Positions 8,905 through 15,767 of a DNA stretch of 64,000 bases are shown here, one piece after another; the first letter of the stretch is position 1, and each line of letters opens with the position of its first letter. Below the pieces are notes generated by a model, which was given only the letters and a program-made list of their open reading frames with translations, had not been told where the DNA came from and made no database searches. The position numbers and the translations under genes are program-made. The DNA comes from Sphingomonas sp. dw_22 (GTDB lineage Bacteria > Pseudomonadota > Alphaproteobacteria > Sphingomonadales > Sphingomonadaceae): the NCBI RefSeq assembly GCF_018449795.1, contig NZ_JAAVVE010000003.1:93569-157568 (forward strand). Direction: 5' to 3'.

Positions 8905-9516
8905 ATGCGCACTTTCCTGTTCCTTGCAATCGCAGCTTCACTTGCCGGACCGAGCCAGGCTCAGACGCCGCCGGCGCCAAGTGCAAACACCCTCGGCGGG
9001 CCGGCCGTGGCGGGCGTGTGCCTGCTGTCACGCCAAGACGTTTTCGCGAAATCCAAAGTCGGTATGGCCGCAGCCGACAGGCTTCGCATTCTAGCGGACG
9101 ACGCTCAGAAGGAACTCGAAACAGAGCGCGCGCCCGTCGAGGCCGATGTGCAAAAATACAATACGGAGCAGGCCAAGCTGACCCCGGCCCAGCGCCAGGA
9201 GCGACAGAAGGCGCTTGCCGATCGGATCAGGCCCATCGACGACAAAACCCGCCAGCGTCAAAGCGAGATCGAGGCAACGCGAGCGAAGGCGCTGCAGCGC
9301 ATCTCCGCCGATGTCGAGCCGGTGCTCGCCCAAGTATACAAGCAGCGCAATTGCGGGCTGCTTGTCGATCGTAATTCGGTCCTCGGCGGCAACATGGCCA
9401 ACGATCTCACCGATGCAGTGGTGCAGGGGCTCGACGCGAAAGTCTCGACCATTACGTTCGATCGCGAGACACTGGCTTCGGCGCCAAGCGCGACATGGAC
9501 CCCCGGTTCGAACTGA
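8905..9516 (+). CDS. OmpH/Skp-family periplasmic chaperone-like protein
   Basis: A 203-residue protein with a clear Sec signal peptide (MRTFLFLAIAASLAGPSQAQ, cleavage after about residue 20). It is followed by the OmpH layout: a short beta segment, VCLLSRQDVFAKSKVGMAAADRL, a long charged helical hairpin (about 60-135) and a second small segment around NCGLLVDRNSVLGGN. Skp proteins trap unfolded outer-membrane proteins in the periplasm. The start is supported by GAAGGA (8890-8895) nine bases upstream. It is not in the usual bamA-skp-lpxD context, so this is a paralogue, perhaps serving the polysaccharide or outer-membrane functions nearby. Confidence 0.82.
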   Translation: MRTFLFLAIAASLAGPSQAQTPPAPSANTLGGPAVAGVCLLSRQDVFAKSKVGMAAADRLRILADDAQKELETERAPVEADVQKYNTEQAKLTPAQRQERQKALADRIRPIDDKTRQRQSEIEATRAKALQRISADVEPVLAQVYKQRNCGLLVDRNSVLGGNMANDLTDAVVQGLDAKVSTITFDRETLASAPSATWTPGSN

Positions 9517-9750
9517 TCAGGTGGTTCAGCTCCGGTCGAAACCGAGATCGATCCTGAGGCGATCTCTAACGCCATCGACCCGCCGGTGCGGAGTCGCCAC
9601 GATGTTGAATTGCGTCTTCAGGGGTTGGAGATGGTAGCGCCAGGTTATCCCCGGCCTCTACCCAGACACCGCTGGTTTTCCCCTTTGCAGCGGCGTGACG
9701 GGTCCGTCTTCAGACCGCCAGGAACCCAGCCGACCGCTCACCTTGGCGAT
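9517..9750. other. non-coding tail after the Skp-like gene
   Basis: No credible gene. The stretch leads from the Skp-like stop to the strong hairpin terminator at 9751 and could be its 3' untranslated region or the remnant of something lost. The bases from 9784 to the IS end at 9980 likewise hold nothing I can support. Confidence 0.45.
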
Positions 9751-9783
9751 GGGACCGCGACTAAGGTCGCGGTCCCTTTTTTT
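9751..9783 (+). terminator. intrinsic terminator
   Basis: A perfect 11-bp stem: GGGACCGCGAC (9751-9761) pairs with GTCGCGGTCCC (9766-9776) around the loop TAAG, followed at once by seven T. This is a textbook rho-independent terminator on the plus strand, 235 bases after the Skp-like stop. Confidence 0.92.
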
Positions 9784-10006
9784 GGTATAGGGACCACAAA
9801 GTTTAGCGGTAACAGAAGCCCTGACCAATCGATTTATTTCGGCCCCAGTTTTTGCCAAAAGTGGGTGCCTCCGGTGTCCTACAGGTAGGAAGAGATGAAA
9901 CGTCGACCGTGTCCAGGCCGCAAGCTCGCGGCCAGGGCACAGGCGATTTTGACACATGGTTCGGATGCGCGGACAGGTTGTGACGTGCTCCCCATTTCTC
10001 CTCCAG

Positions 10007-10880
10007 TCATAACTGGAGTCCGGGGTTGTCATGGTGCCCTTGCGGGCGGGGTTGCACAACTCGCTTGGCAGCATCGGCGGGCGTCAGCCCGCCTATCCCG
10101 CTATGCGGTCGCACATGGTTGTAGTCGTGGCGCCAGCCGCTCAGCACCGAGCGGGCATGGCTCAACGACGCGAACAGCGTCTCGTTCAGGCATTCGTCGC
10201 GCAAGCGACCATTAAAGCTTTCGACGTAGCCGTTCTGCTGCGGCTTGCCCGGCGCGATGTAGTGCCACTCGATCTGCCGGTCCGGTGCCCAGCGCAGGAT
10301 CGCCAAGCTGGTCAGCTCGGTCCCGTTGTCGCTCACGATCATCAGCGGCTTGCCGCCGCCGCGATGATCGCATCGAGCTCGCGAGCAACACGCGCTCCTG
10401 ACAGCGACGTATCGACCACCAGCGCGAGGTTCTCGCGCGTGAAGTCATCGACGACGGCAAGGATGCGGATGCGCCCGCTGCACACCAGGGTATCGCTCAC
10501 AAAGTCCAGGCTCCACCGTTGGTTCGGACCTTGCGGCAACGTCATCGGTGCCGGCGTGCCCATCGCTCGCTTGCGGCCGCGGCGCCGCCGCACCCGCAGG
10601 TTCTCCTCGCGATACAGCCGCAGCAGCTTCTTGTGGTTCATGACCAGCCCCTCTCGCGCCAGCATGATCCCCAGCCGACGGTAGCCGAACCGGCGACGCT
10701 CGAGCGCGATCTCGCGAAGACGCGACCGCAGGTCGCCATCATCACTACGCCGATGCGCATAGCGCATCGACGATCGATCCACGTTGAGAATGGCGCACGC
10801 CCGACGCTCGCTGATGCCGAAGGTCTGTCGAACTTCCTCGACAGCCCTTCGGCGAACGGCAGGCTTTACCAGCTTTTTGA
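10007..10880 (-). pseudogene. IS3-family transposase OrfB (DDE), frameshifted
   Basis: After the -1 shift near 10876, the frame reads through GYRRLGIMLAREG and QRWSLDFVSD (first catalytic Asp), then stops at 10342-10344 just after [11 protein letters not shown]. The next frame resumes with [13 protein letters not shown] (second Asp) and [13 protein letters not shown] (catalytic Glu) and ends at 10007. The break lies in the GCG-rich run at about 10348-10362 and looks like a one-base loss between the first two catalytic residues. Unless it is a sequencing error, this copy cannot make active transposase. Confidence 0.85.
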
Positions 10881-11147
10881 GGCAACCTCCTTCAGCACCG
10901 CATTATCGAGCATCGCATCGGCCAGCAGTCGCTTCAGCCGCGCGTTCTCGTCCTCCAGCACCTTCAGCTTGCGCGCCTGCGACACATCCATGACGCCATA
11001 GGTCGCCTTCCATTTGTAGAATGTCGCGCTGCTCACGCCGTGCTTGCGGCACACGTCCGCCGTCGATGACCCAGCTTCCTGCTCACGCAGGATCGCTATG
11101 ATCTGCTCCTCGCTAAACCTGCTGCGCTTCATCGTCGTCCTCCTCAA
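10866..11147 (-). CDS. IS3-family transposase OrfA
   Basis: A 93-residue protein with the OrfA helix-turn-helix: SRFSEEQIIAILREQEAG, then ADVCRKHGVSSATFYKWK, followed by the leucine-zipper-like KLKVLEDENARLKRLLADAML. It binds the IS ends and, fused to OrfB by frameshifting, makes the transposase. Near its end an A5-G run (minus strand of 10874-10878) precedes the orfA stop. Reading one base back continues as LVKPAVRRRAVEEVRQTFGI, the start of OrfB, so a programmed -1 shift is expected here. Translation may begin five residues later at MKRSRF. Confidence 0.92.
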   Translation of the reverse strand: MRRTTMKRSRFSEEQIIAILREQEAGSSTADVCRKHGVSSATFYKWKATYGVMDVSQARKLKVLEDENARLKRLLADAMLDNAVLKEVASKSW

Positions 11148-11193
11148 TGAAGGACTCTAGCTTAAACTGGCGGAGTTTCAGGGGAGCACGTCA

Positions 11194-11426
11194 ATACTTG
11201 CCGCCCAATCACGAGCGTCAGCGATGCTGTGGGCGGGGTAGGAACTGAGCGTCGCTCTGTGAAAGGTCTTTTTGCCGGAAAGTCGACGCCGATATTTCCA
11301 GACGCGGGTAACCCGGCCGCGTCCGGTATGGACTTCGATGTAGAGGCCGGGCGTGTGGGGATCGCTAAGACTGTCCGAGCGCAGTGCCTCGACATTCGTA
11401 GGGGGCCAATTGAGTTTCTGGGTCAT
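11194..11426 (-). pseudogene. N-terminal remnant of a tyrosine integrase (DUF4102-type arm-binding domain)
   Basis: About 77 codons remain, from ATG 11426 to the IS end. The sequence MTQKLNWPPTNVEALRSDSL, then TPGLYIEVHTGRGRVTRVWKYRR, is the arm-type DNA-binding domain at the start of P4-like and genomic-island integrases. The reading then enters the insertion sequence and stops after four IS-encoded residues. The rest of the usual ~400-residue protein, including the catalytic Arg-His-Arg-Tyr domain, is absent on the far side of the IS. It sits downstream of a half tRNA-Thr on the same strand, the normal place for an island integrase. Confidence 0.72.
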
Positions 11427-11490
11427 GTGCCATCCGACTGATTCGGAGCGATGACAGACTAATTTTCACGGTCACAAATCGGGCACAACA

Positions 11491-11530
11491 GGTGTCCTCA
11501 CCTGTCTTCAAATGTCTTCATTTGTCCCGA
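11491..11530. repeat. four tandem 10-bp repeats, possible integrase arm sites
   Basis: Four consecutive decamers share the core TGTC with a pyrimidine-rich tail: GGTGTCCTCA, CCTGTCTTCA, AATGTCTTCA and TTTGTCCCGA. The exact 10-base period puts the cores on one face of the helix. They lie just upstream of the integrase remnant and downstream of the half tRNA, which fits arm-type sites of an integrase attachment region. An inverted pair, GCACAACA (about 11483) and TGTTGTGC (about 11541), flanks them. Confidence 0.6.
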
Positions 11531-11627
11531 TTTTGGTGCCCGTGTTGTGCACGCAGTCGCCTTTTGCAGCCGCCAAAGCGGCCAAAAAGCCCGGATTTCT
11601 GCGGTTTTCCATTGTCTTGAGCAGGAC

Positions 11628-11667
11628 GTTTACAAAACCGCTGCTCTACCAGCTGAGCTAAACCGGC
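11628..11667 (-). pseudogene. 5' half of tRNA-Thr(UGU)
   Basis: On the minus strand the sequence reads as a normal tRNA-Thr from its first base (GCCGGTTTAGCTCAGCTGGT) through the D-arm, the 5' side of the anticodon stem and the loop with anticodon TGT, ending about position 41. What follows does not rebuild the anticodon stem, T-arm or acceptor end. The gene is therefore split in the anticodon loop. This is the known sublocation class in which integrases recombine within the anticodon-loop symmetry of a tRNA gene. Confidence 0.8.
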
Positions 11668-11686
11668 ATCCGGCGCTCCCCATGCG

Positions 11687-12550
11687 TCAGGGAACGCCGA
11701 AGGTCCAGCCCTCGGTGCGCGCGAGTTGCGGGGTGAGGGCGGTGGGGGACCATAGTTCCGGCTGGTTCGCGGCCACGCGCAGCCAGGCGGCGCTGAGCAT
11801 CGCGTCGGTGGCGTGGTCGTCATAGCGGGCGAGCGGGGCGTGGGGTTCGGAGCCGAAGGCGGCCAGCATCGTATCGAGCGTGGCGGCGTCGCGGATCTTG
11901 GAGACGCCCTTGCGCATGCCCGCAAGACGCGCGGCGAGGGCGGTGTAGATCTCGACCAGCACGGGGCCTTGCGCGGGCACCGGGTCGAAGGGCCAGAGGC
12001 CGATCCTGCCGCGCAGGCGGTGGAGGACGCGCATGCCGGTGAGGCTCGACTTGCCGACCTGGGAGGCGCCGACCAGGTTGAAGCAGCTATAGGGCGAGAG
12101 GCGCATCGCCTCCTGGCCATGCTCGCAGACCCGGAAGCGGCCGCGGCCGGGCGGGAACAGGTCACCGCAATCGCCCAACTGGCGGAAATGGCGGCGGGCG
12201 TCCGGGTGGCCGACGAAGCTGGTGGCGGCGAGATGCGGATCGGCGGCGCTCATCGTATCGACCAGGCGCCAGAGCGCGGGGCCGTCGGGCGGCGAGGCTT
12301 CCCAGCCGGGGAAATAGGCGCTTTCGTCGTGGAACGGGAAGGCGGGGGAAAGGTCGAGGCCGATCAGGGCGCGGGTGTTGGTGGCGGCGAGGTCTTCCAG
12401 ATATTCGAGGATGTCCTGGCGGGACCAGTTGCGGTCGACCAGCGTGGGGGCGGCGCTGCCGGTTCGGGCATGGGCGACGGCCAGGCCCTTGGGGCGTTCG
12501 ACTGCCTGGCCGGACCAGTCGATTGCGATGAAATCGGTGAAGGGGACCAC
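11687..12550 (-). CDS. conserved protein with RNase H-like fold (DUF429-like)
   Basis: A 287-residue cytosolic protein. It begins with TDFIAIDWSGQAVERPKGLA, a strand-plus-Asp opening of the kind found in DUF429 and RNase H-like proteins. Later acidic positions occur at ALIGLDLSPAFPFHD (~62-76) and ARYDDHATDAMLSA (~239-252), so a metal-dependent nuclease-like active site with Asp residues is plausible but not shown. I do not know a biochemical role. It stands alone between the split tRNA and a long palindromic repeat; its end lies about 20 bases from the tRNA remnant, marking the chromosomal side of the junction. Confidence 0.7.
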   Translation of the reverse strand: MVPFTDFIAIDWSGQAVERPKGLAVAHARTGSAAPTLVDRNWSRQDILEYLEDLAATNTRALIGLDLSPAFPFHDESAYFPGWEASPPDGPALWRLVDTMSAADPHLAATSFVGHPDARRHFRQLGDCGDLFPPGRGRFRVCEHGQEAMRLSPYSCFNLVGASQVGKSSLTGMRVLHRLRGRIGLWPFDPVPAQGPVLVEIYTALAARLAGMRKGVSKIRDAATLDTMLAAFGSEPHAPLARYDDHATDAMLSAAWLRVAANQPELWSPTALTPQLARTEGWTFGVP

Positions 12551-12555
12551 TCAAA

Positions 12556-12694
12556 TCCTCCCCGGAACGGGGAGGGGGACCAGCCGCAGGCTGGTGGAGG
12601 GGGCCTGCTTTCCACGAGCGGCAGCGCCTGAGGAGAACGGGGCCCCCTCCACCACGCCCTTCGGGCGCGGTCCCCCTCCCCGTTCCGGGGAGGA
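12556..12694. repeat. long-arm palindromic repeat, copy 1
   Basis: Perfect 26-bp inverted arms (12556-12581 and 12669-12694; core CCTCCCCGGAACGGGGAGG) enclose a second pair, GGTGGAGGGGGCC and GGCCCCCTCCACC, and a central variable part. The whole can fold into one long hairpin. A second copy with the same arm logic is at 36265-36397. The MmcQ-like stop abuts the right arm, so it may serve as a terminator or mRNA-end structure. Confidence 0.9.
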
Positions 12695-12695
12695 A

Positions 12696-13043
12696 TTAGG
12701 GGCGTTCATGCAGGTTGGCGGCGATGCGTTGCGGCTTCTTCGCCCGATCCCACCAGGCGCGCTGGATGTAGAGCTCGATCCGCTCGCGCGCGCCGGTGCC
12801 GTAGCGGACCAGCAGCATCGGGTAGTTGCGATAGTGATCGGTCTGCCAGAAGGTGTCGGGATCGGTCTCGAACAGGATTTCCTTCTCGGGATTGGTCACC
12901 GCCAGCGCGAAGCTGCTGTTCTCGCGGCCGGGGGACAGGAAACCCTTGCCGTTGATCTTGGGGCAGGGCGTGCCCCACCATTTCTCCACCGTTACGTCGG
13001 GGAGAGAGCAGGCATAGGCGACGGCATCGTCCCAGTCATGCAT
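12696..13043 (-). CDS. MmcQ/YjbR family protein
   Basis: A 115-residue cytosolic protein beginning MHDWDDAVAYACSLPDVTVE. It contains WWGTPCPKINGKGFLS and a C-terminal RYGTGARERIELYIQRAWWDRA, typical of the MmcQ/YjbR family with a CyaY-like DNA-binding fold. Its function is not well defined. The start at 13043 lies inside the end of rarA (8-base overlap), so the pair is co-transcribed and probably translationally coupled. A longer in-frame version would lie in rarA and is rejected. The stop touches the palindromic repeat. Confidence 0.82.
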   Translation of the reverse strand: MHDWDDAVAYACSLPDVTVEKWWGTPCPKINGKGFLSPGRENSSFALAVTNPEKEILFETDPDTFWQTDHYRNYPMLLVRYGTGARERIELYIQRAWWDRAKKPQRIAANLHERP

Positions 13044-14355
13044 CGCGGCGCTTGCCCCGCATCTCGTTCCACCAGGCGATGCGCTCGGCGATGCGCTTTT
13101 CGTGGCCGCGATCGGTGGGGGTGTAGAAGGTCTGGGGGGCCATCTCCTCGGGCCAGTAATTGTCGCCGGAGAAGCCGCCCTCGGCATCGTGGTCGTACTG
13201 ATAGCCCTTGCCGTAGCCGATCTGCTTCATGAGCTTGGTGGGGGCGTTGAGGATGTTCTGCGGCGGCATCAGCGAGCCGGTCTCCTTGGCGGAGCGCCAG
13301 GCGGCGCCCTGGGCCTTGTAGGAGGCGTTCGATTTGGGGGCGGTGGCGAGATAAAGGCAGGCTTGCACGATCGCCAGCTCGCCCTCGGGGCTGCCCAGGA
13401 AATCGTAGGTGTCCTTGGCGGCGATGCACTGGACCAGCGCATTGGGGTCGGCGAGGCCGATGTCCTCGACCGCGGCACGGACAAGGCGGCGCAGCACGAA
13501 CAGCGGCTCCTCGCCGGCGGTGAGCATGCGGGCGAGATAGTAGAGCGCGGCCTGGGGATCGCTGCCGCGGATCGACTTATGGAGCGCGGAGATGAGGTTG
13601 TAATGCCCCTCGCGGTCCTTGTCGTAGACGGCGACGCGGCGCTGGAGGAAATCGCCCAGCGCGGCCGGATCGAGCGGCTCGGGGAAGCTGACCGAGAACA
13701 GGGTTTCGGCCTGGTTGAGCAGGAAGCGGCCGTCGCCGTCGGCGCTGGCGACCAGCGCGTCGCGGGCTGCGGGAGTGAGGGGGAGGCGGCGTTCCTCCAG
13801 TTCCTCGGCACGGTCGAGCAGCTTGCTCAGCGCCTTGTGGTCGAGCCGGTGGAGGATCAGCACCTGGGCGCGGCTGAGGAGCGCGGCGTTGAGCTCGAAG
13901 CTCGGATTTTCGGTGGTGGCGCCGACCAGCGTGACGGTGCCGTCCTCGACATAGGGGAGGAAGCCGTCCTGCTGGGCGCGGTTGAAGCGGTGGATTTCGT
14001 CCACGAACAACAGCGTCTTGCGGCCCAGCCGGGCATATTCGCGGGCTTCGGCGAAGACCTTCTTCAGGTCCGCAACCCCCGAGAAAACTGCGGAAATCGC
14101 GACGAAGCGCAGGCCCACGGCATCGGCGAGCAGGCGGGCGATCGTGGTCTTGCCGGTGCCGGGCGGACCCCAGAGGATGATCGAACTGAGCTTGCCCGCG
14201 GCGACCATGCGGCCGATCGCGCCCTCGGGGCCGGTGAGATGCTCCTGGCCCACTACTTCCTCCAGATGCCGGGGGCGCAGGCGATCGGCGAGGGGGCCGC
14301 CGACCGGTGCCTCGGCGGCGGTGGGTTCGGGGTCTGCGGCGAAGAGGTCGGACAT
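13036..14355 (-). CDS. rarA: replication-associated recombination protein A, AAA+ ATPase
   Basis: A 439-residue protein close to the family's usual length. It opens with PLADRLRPRHLEEVVGQEHL, then Walker A GPPGTGKT (63-70), Walker B LLFVDEIHRF (about 115-124), sensor-1 VGATTENPSFE and the C-terminal tetramerisation region with DPQAALYYLARM and GYGKGYQYDHD. RarA/MgsA acts at stalled replication forks and binds SSB. It is divergent from padR with about 117 bases between them and overlaps the MmcQ-like gene at its end. Confidence 0.96.
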   Translation of the reverse strand: MSDLFAADPEPTAAEAPVGGPLADRLRPRHLEEVVGQEHLTGPEGAIGRMVAAGKLSSIILWGPPGTGKTTIARLLADAVGLRFVAISAVFSGVADLKKVFAEAREYARLGRKTLLFVDEIHRFNRAQQDGFLPYVEDGTVTLVGATTENPSFELNAALLSRAQVLILHRLDHKALSKLLDRAEELEERRLPLTPAARDALVASADGDGRFLLNQAETLFSVSFPEPLDPAALGDFLQRRVAVYDKDREGHYNLISALHKSIRGSDPQAALYYLARMLTAGEEPLFVLRRLVRAAVEDIGLADPNALVQCIAAKDTYDFLGSPEGELAIVQACLYLATAPKSNASYKAQGAAWRSAKETGSLMPPQNILNAPTKLMKQIGYGKGYQYDHDAEGGFSGDNYWPEEMAPQTFYTPTDRGHEKRIAERIAWWNEMRGKRRDA

Positions 14356-14426
14356 CGGTGGATAGATAGGGCTTCACGCCGATGTTCGCAAAAGTTGCGC
14401 GGAAGGGGGTTACATACGCTATTTCA

Positions 14427-14438
14427 AGATATATCTTA
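14427..14438. promoter_or_regulatory. AT-rich palindrome, probable PadR operator
   Basis: AAGATATATCTT is a perfect 12-bp palindrome in an otherwise GC-rich intergenic region, 34 bases before the PadR start. AT-rich dyads of this kind are typical PadR-family sites, so autoregulation is the simplest reading; rarA transcription could also be affected. Confidence 0.65.
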
Positions 14439-14472
14439 GACGCATCTAGACTCATATGGGAGCGAACGCGCG

Positions 14473-15063
14473 ATGCGTATCCATTTTCATCATCACGGCC
14501 GGGACGACCGGCATTGCGGCCCGCGCCATCGCGGCTGGGGTCGCGGATTAGGCGGCGGCTATGGCGGCTGGGGCATGGCCGAGGGGCGCGAAGGCGGCCG
14601 CGGGCGGCGCATGTTCGACGGCGGCGAGCTGCGGCTGATCCTGCTCAAGCTGATCGAGGAGCAGCCGCGCCACGGCTATGACCTGATCCGCGAGATCGAG
14701 GAGCGCTCCGGCGGCGCCTATGCGCCCAGCCCCGGCGTGATCTATCCGACGCTGACCATGCTCGACGACATGGAGCTGATCGAGGAGCGGAAGACCGAAG
14801 GCGCCAAGAAGCAGTTCGGCATCACCGCCGCGGGCCAGGCGCACCTGGCCGAGCGCGAGGCCGAGGTGGAGGCGCTGTTCGCGCGGCTTGCCGAACTGGG
14901 CAGCGTGCAGGCACGCACCAGCGGCGGCCCGATTCGACGGGCGATGCACAATTTGCGGTCGGTGTTGCAGGAGCGTCTTTCTTCCTCGGAAGTTGACGGC
15001 GACACGTTGCATCAGGTCGCGGCGATCCTCGACGAAGCCGCGCAGAAGATCGAACGGCTCTGA
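14473..15063 (+). CDS. PadR-family regulator with His-rich N-terminus (YqjI-like)
   Basis: A 196-residue protein. The first ~45 residues are rich in His, Gly and Arg (MRIHFHHHGRDDRHCGPRHR), a likely metal-binding tail. Then comes the PadR winged helix: GELRLILLKLIEEQPRHGYD, YAPSPGVIYPTLTMLDDMEL and KKQFGITAAGQAHL, followed by a helical dimerisation tail. This matches E. coli YqjI, which senses Ni/Fe and represses a ferric-siderophore reductase. GGGAG lies ten bases before the ATG. A DUF2218 protein follows at once and an AT-rich palindrome lies upstream, suggesting a self-regulated metal-response pair. Confidence 0.88.
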   Translation: MRIHFHHHGRDDRHCGPRHRGWGRGLGGGYGGWGMAEGREGGRGRRMFDGGELRLILLKLIEEQPRHGYDLIREIEERSGGAYAPSPGVIYPTLTMLDDMELIEERKTEGAKKQFGITAAGQAHLAEREAEVEALFARLAELGSVQARTSGGPIRRAMHNLRSVLQERLSSSEVDGDTLHQVAAILDEAAQKIERL

Positions 15064-15139
15064 GGCGCGGGTGCCCCGGATCGACATTTTGCGGCGCCGG
15101 CTCGGGATCGTGCCGGCGCCCACAACAGAGGAAAAGCCC

Positions 15140-15463
15140 ATGACGATCGCCACCGTGACGGCCTCCGCACATGTGCAGACTGCGAACGCCAGCAAATATC
15201 TCCAGCAGCTCTGCAAGCATTGGGAGCATAATCTTCAAGTGGAGTTCACGCCCGAGAACGGGACGGTGATCTTCCCCAGGGACGCGCGCGGGGCGGACCA
15301 TCCCGGCGACGCGGTGGTGACGTTCAACGCGGTCGAGGACGGGCTGGACGTGCGGATCGACGCCTCGTCCGAGGCGCAGCTTGCGGGGCTGAAGGATGCG
15401 GTGGCGCGGCATGTCGACCGCTTCGCGTTCCGCGAGGGGGCGCTGGCTTATGACTGGCGTTAG
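15140..15463 (+). CDS. DUF2218 domain protein
   Basis: A 107-residue cytosolic protein starting at ATG 15140 with GAGGAAA just upstream. It matches the DUF2218 pattern: an N-terminal helix with ASKYLQQLCKHWEH, then the strands VEFTPENGTVIFP and GLDVRIDASSEAQLAGLKDAV. DUF2218 proteins often sit next to, or are fused with, siderophore-interacting flavoproteins, so a role in iron handling is inferred. It follows the YqjI-like regulator by 76 bases in the same direction, which strengthens the metal link. No metal motif beyond scattered His is obvious. Confidence 0.8.
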   Translation: MTIATVTASAHVQTANASKYLQQLCKHWEHNLQVEFTPENGTVIFPRDARGADHPGDAVVTFNAVEDGLDVRIDASSEAQLAGLKDAVARHVDRFAFREGALAYDWR

Positions 15464-15488
15464 GTTGTGTCTATCTCGGGCTGGGTGA

Positions 15489-15598
15489 GCGGCTGCGAAG
15501 CAGCCGCGCGGAGCTGCGCTCCGCTCTACCCCTCTCCAAGCTGCGCTAGGCGCTAAAGCGCCAAGCTTCGCTATCCTCTCCCCTATCAAGGGGAGAGG
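15489..15598. repeat. cluster of four hairpins, interspersed-repeat type
   Basis: Back-to-back stems: GCGGCTGC/GCAGCCGC (15489-15507), GCGGAGC/GCTCCGC (15508-15524), GGCGCT/AGCGCC near 15550-15562 and CCTCTCCCC/GGGGAGAGG (15575-15598). Such stacked palindromes between genes are typical of interspersed repeats in sphingomonads. They separate the DUF2218 gene from the halogenase and may end transcription of the former. Confidence 0.75.
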
Positions 15599-15767
15599 AG
15601 GTGCAGGGGCGATTACATGTTGCGGGATCGCAACTAAATCGCGGCCTCGCGAATAATTCCCTCACATTTCCCCGGCTTTGCCGCTTTGTGCATTGCCCGC
15701 GCCGCGCGAATGTCTTTCTATCCTCCCATGGCCAGGCCGGAAAACCGGCGGTGCTTTGGAGGGATGG

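Larger units (their letters stand above)
9981..11193 (-). mobile_element. IS3-family insertion sequence (IS407-like group), 1213 bp
   Basis: The element is bounded by perfect 13-bp terminal inverted repeats, TGACGTGCTCCCC at 9981-9993 and its complement at 11181-11193; weaker pairing continues inward over about 40 bases. It carries orfA and orfB on the minus strand in the usual IS3 arrangement. The flanks are GTTG on the left and ATAC on the right, so no 3-4 bp target duplication is visible. That suggests a rearrangement or adjacent deletion after insertion. The right end interrupts an integrase gene. Confidence 0.93.

Noticed and set aside
9658..10074. A minus-strand 138-codon frame crossing the IS left end and the terminator.
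   Set aside because: It runs through the IS inverted repeat and the terminator stem, so it is a chance frame.
11427..11627. A complete attachment site for the lost island.
   Set aside because: Arm-like repeats and half a tRNA are visible, but the core repeat and second attachment copy cannot be shown in this window.
11600..11667. An intron-containing intact tRNA-Thr, since AAACCGC recurs about 20 bases past the break.
   Set aside because: No T-arm or acceptor 3' strand follows, so only the anticodon-stem-like heptamer would match; a split remnant is simpler.
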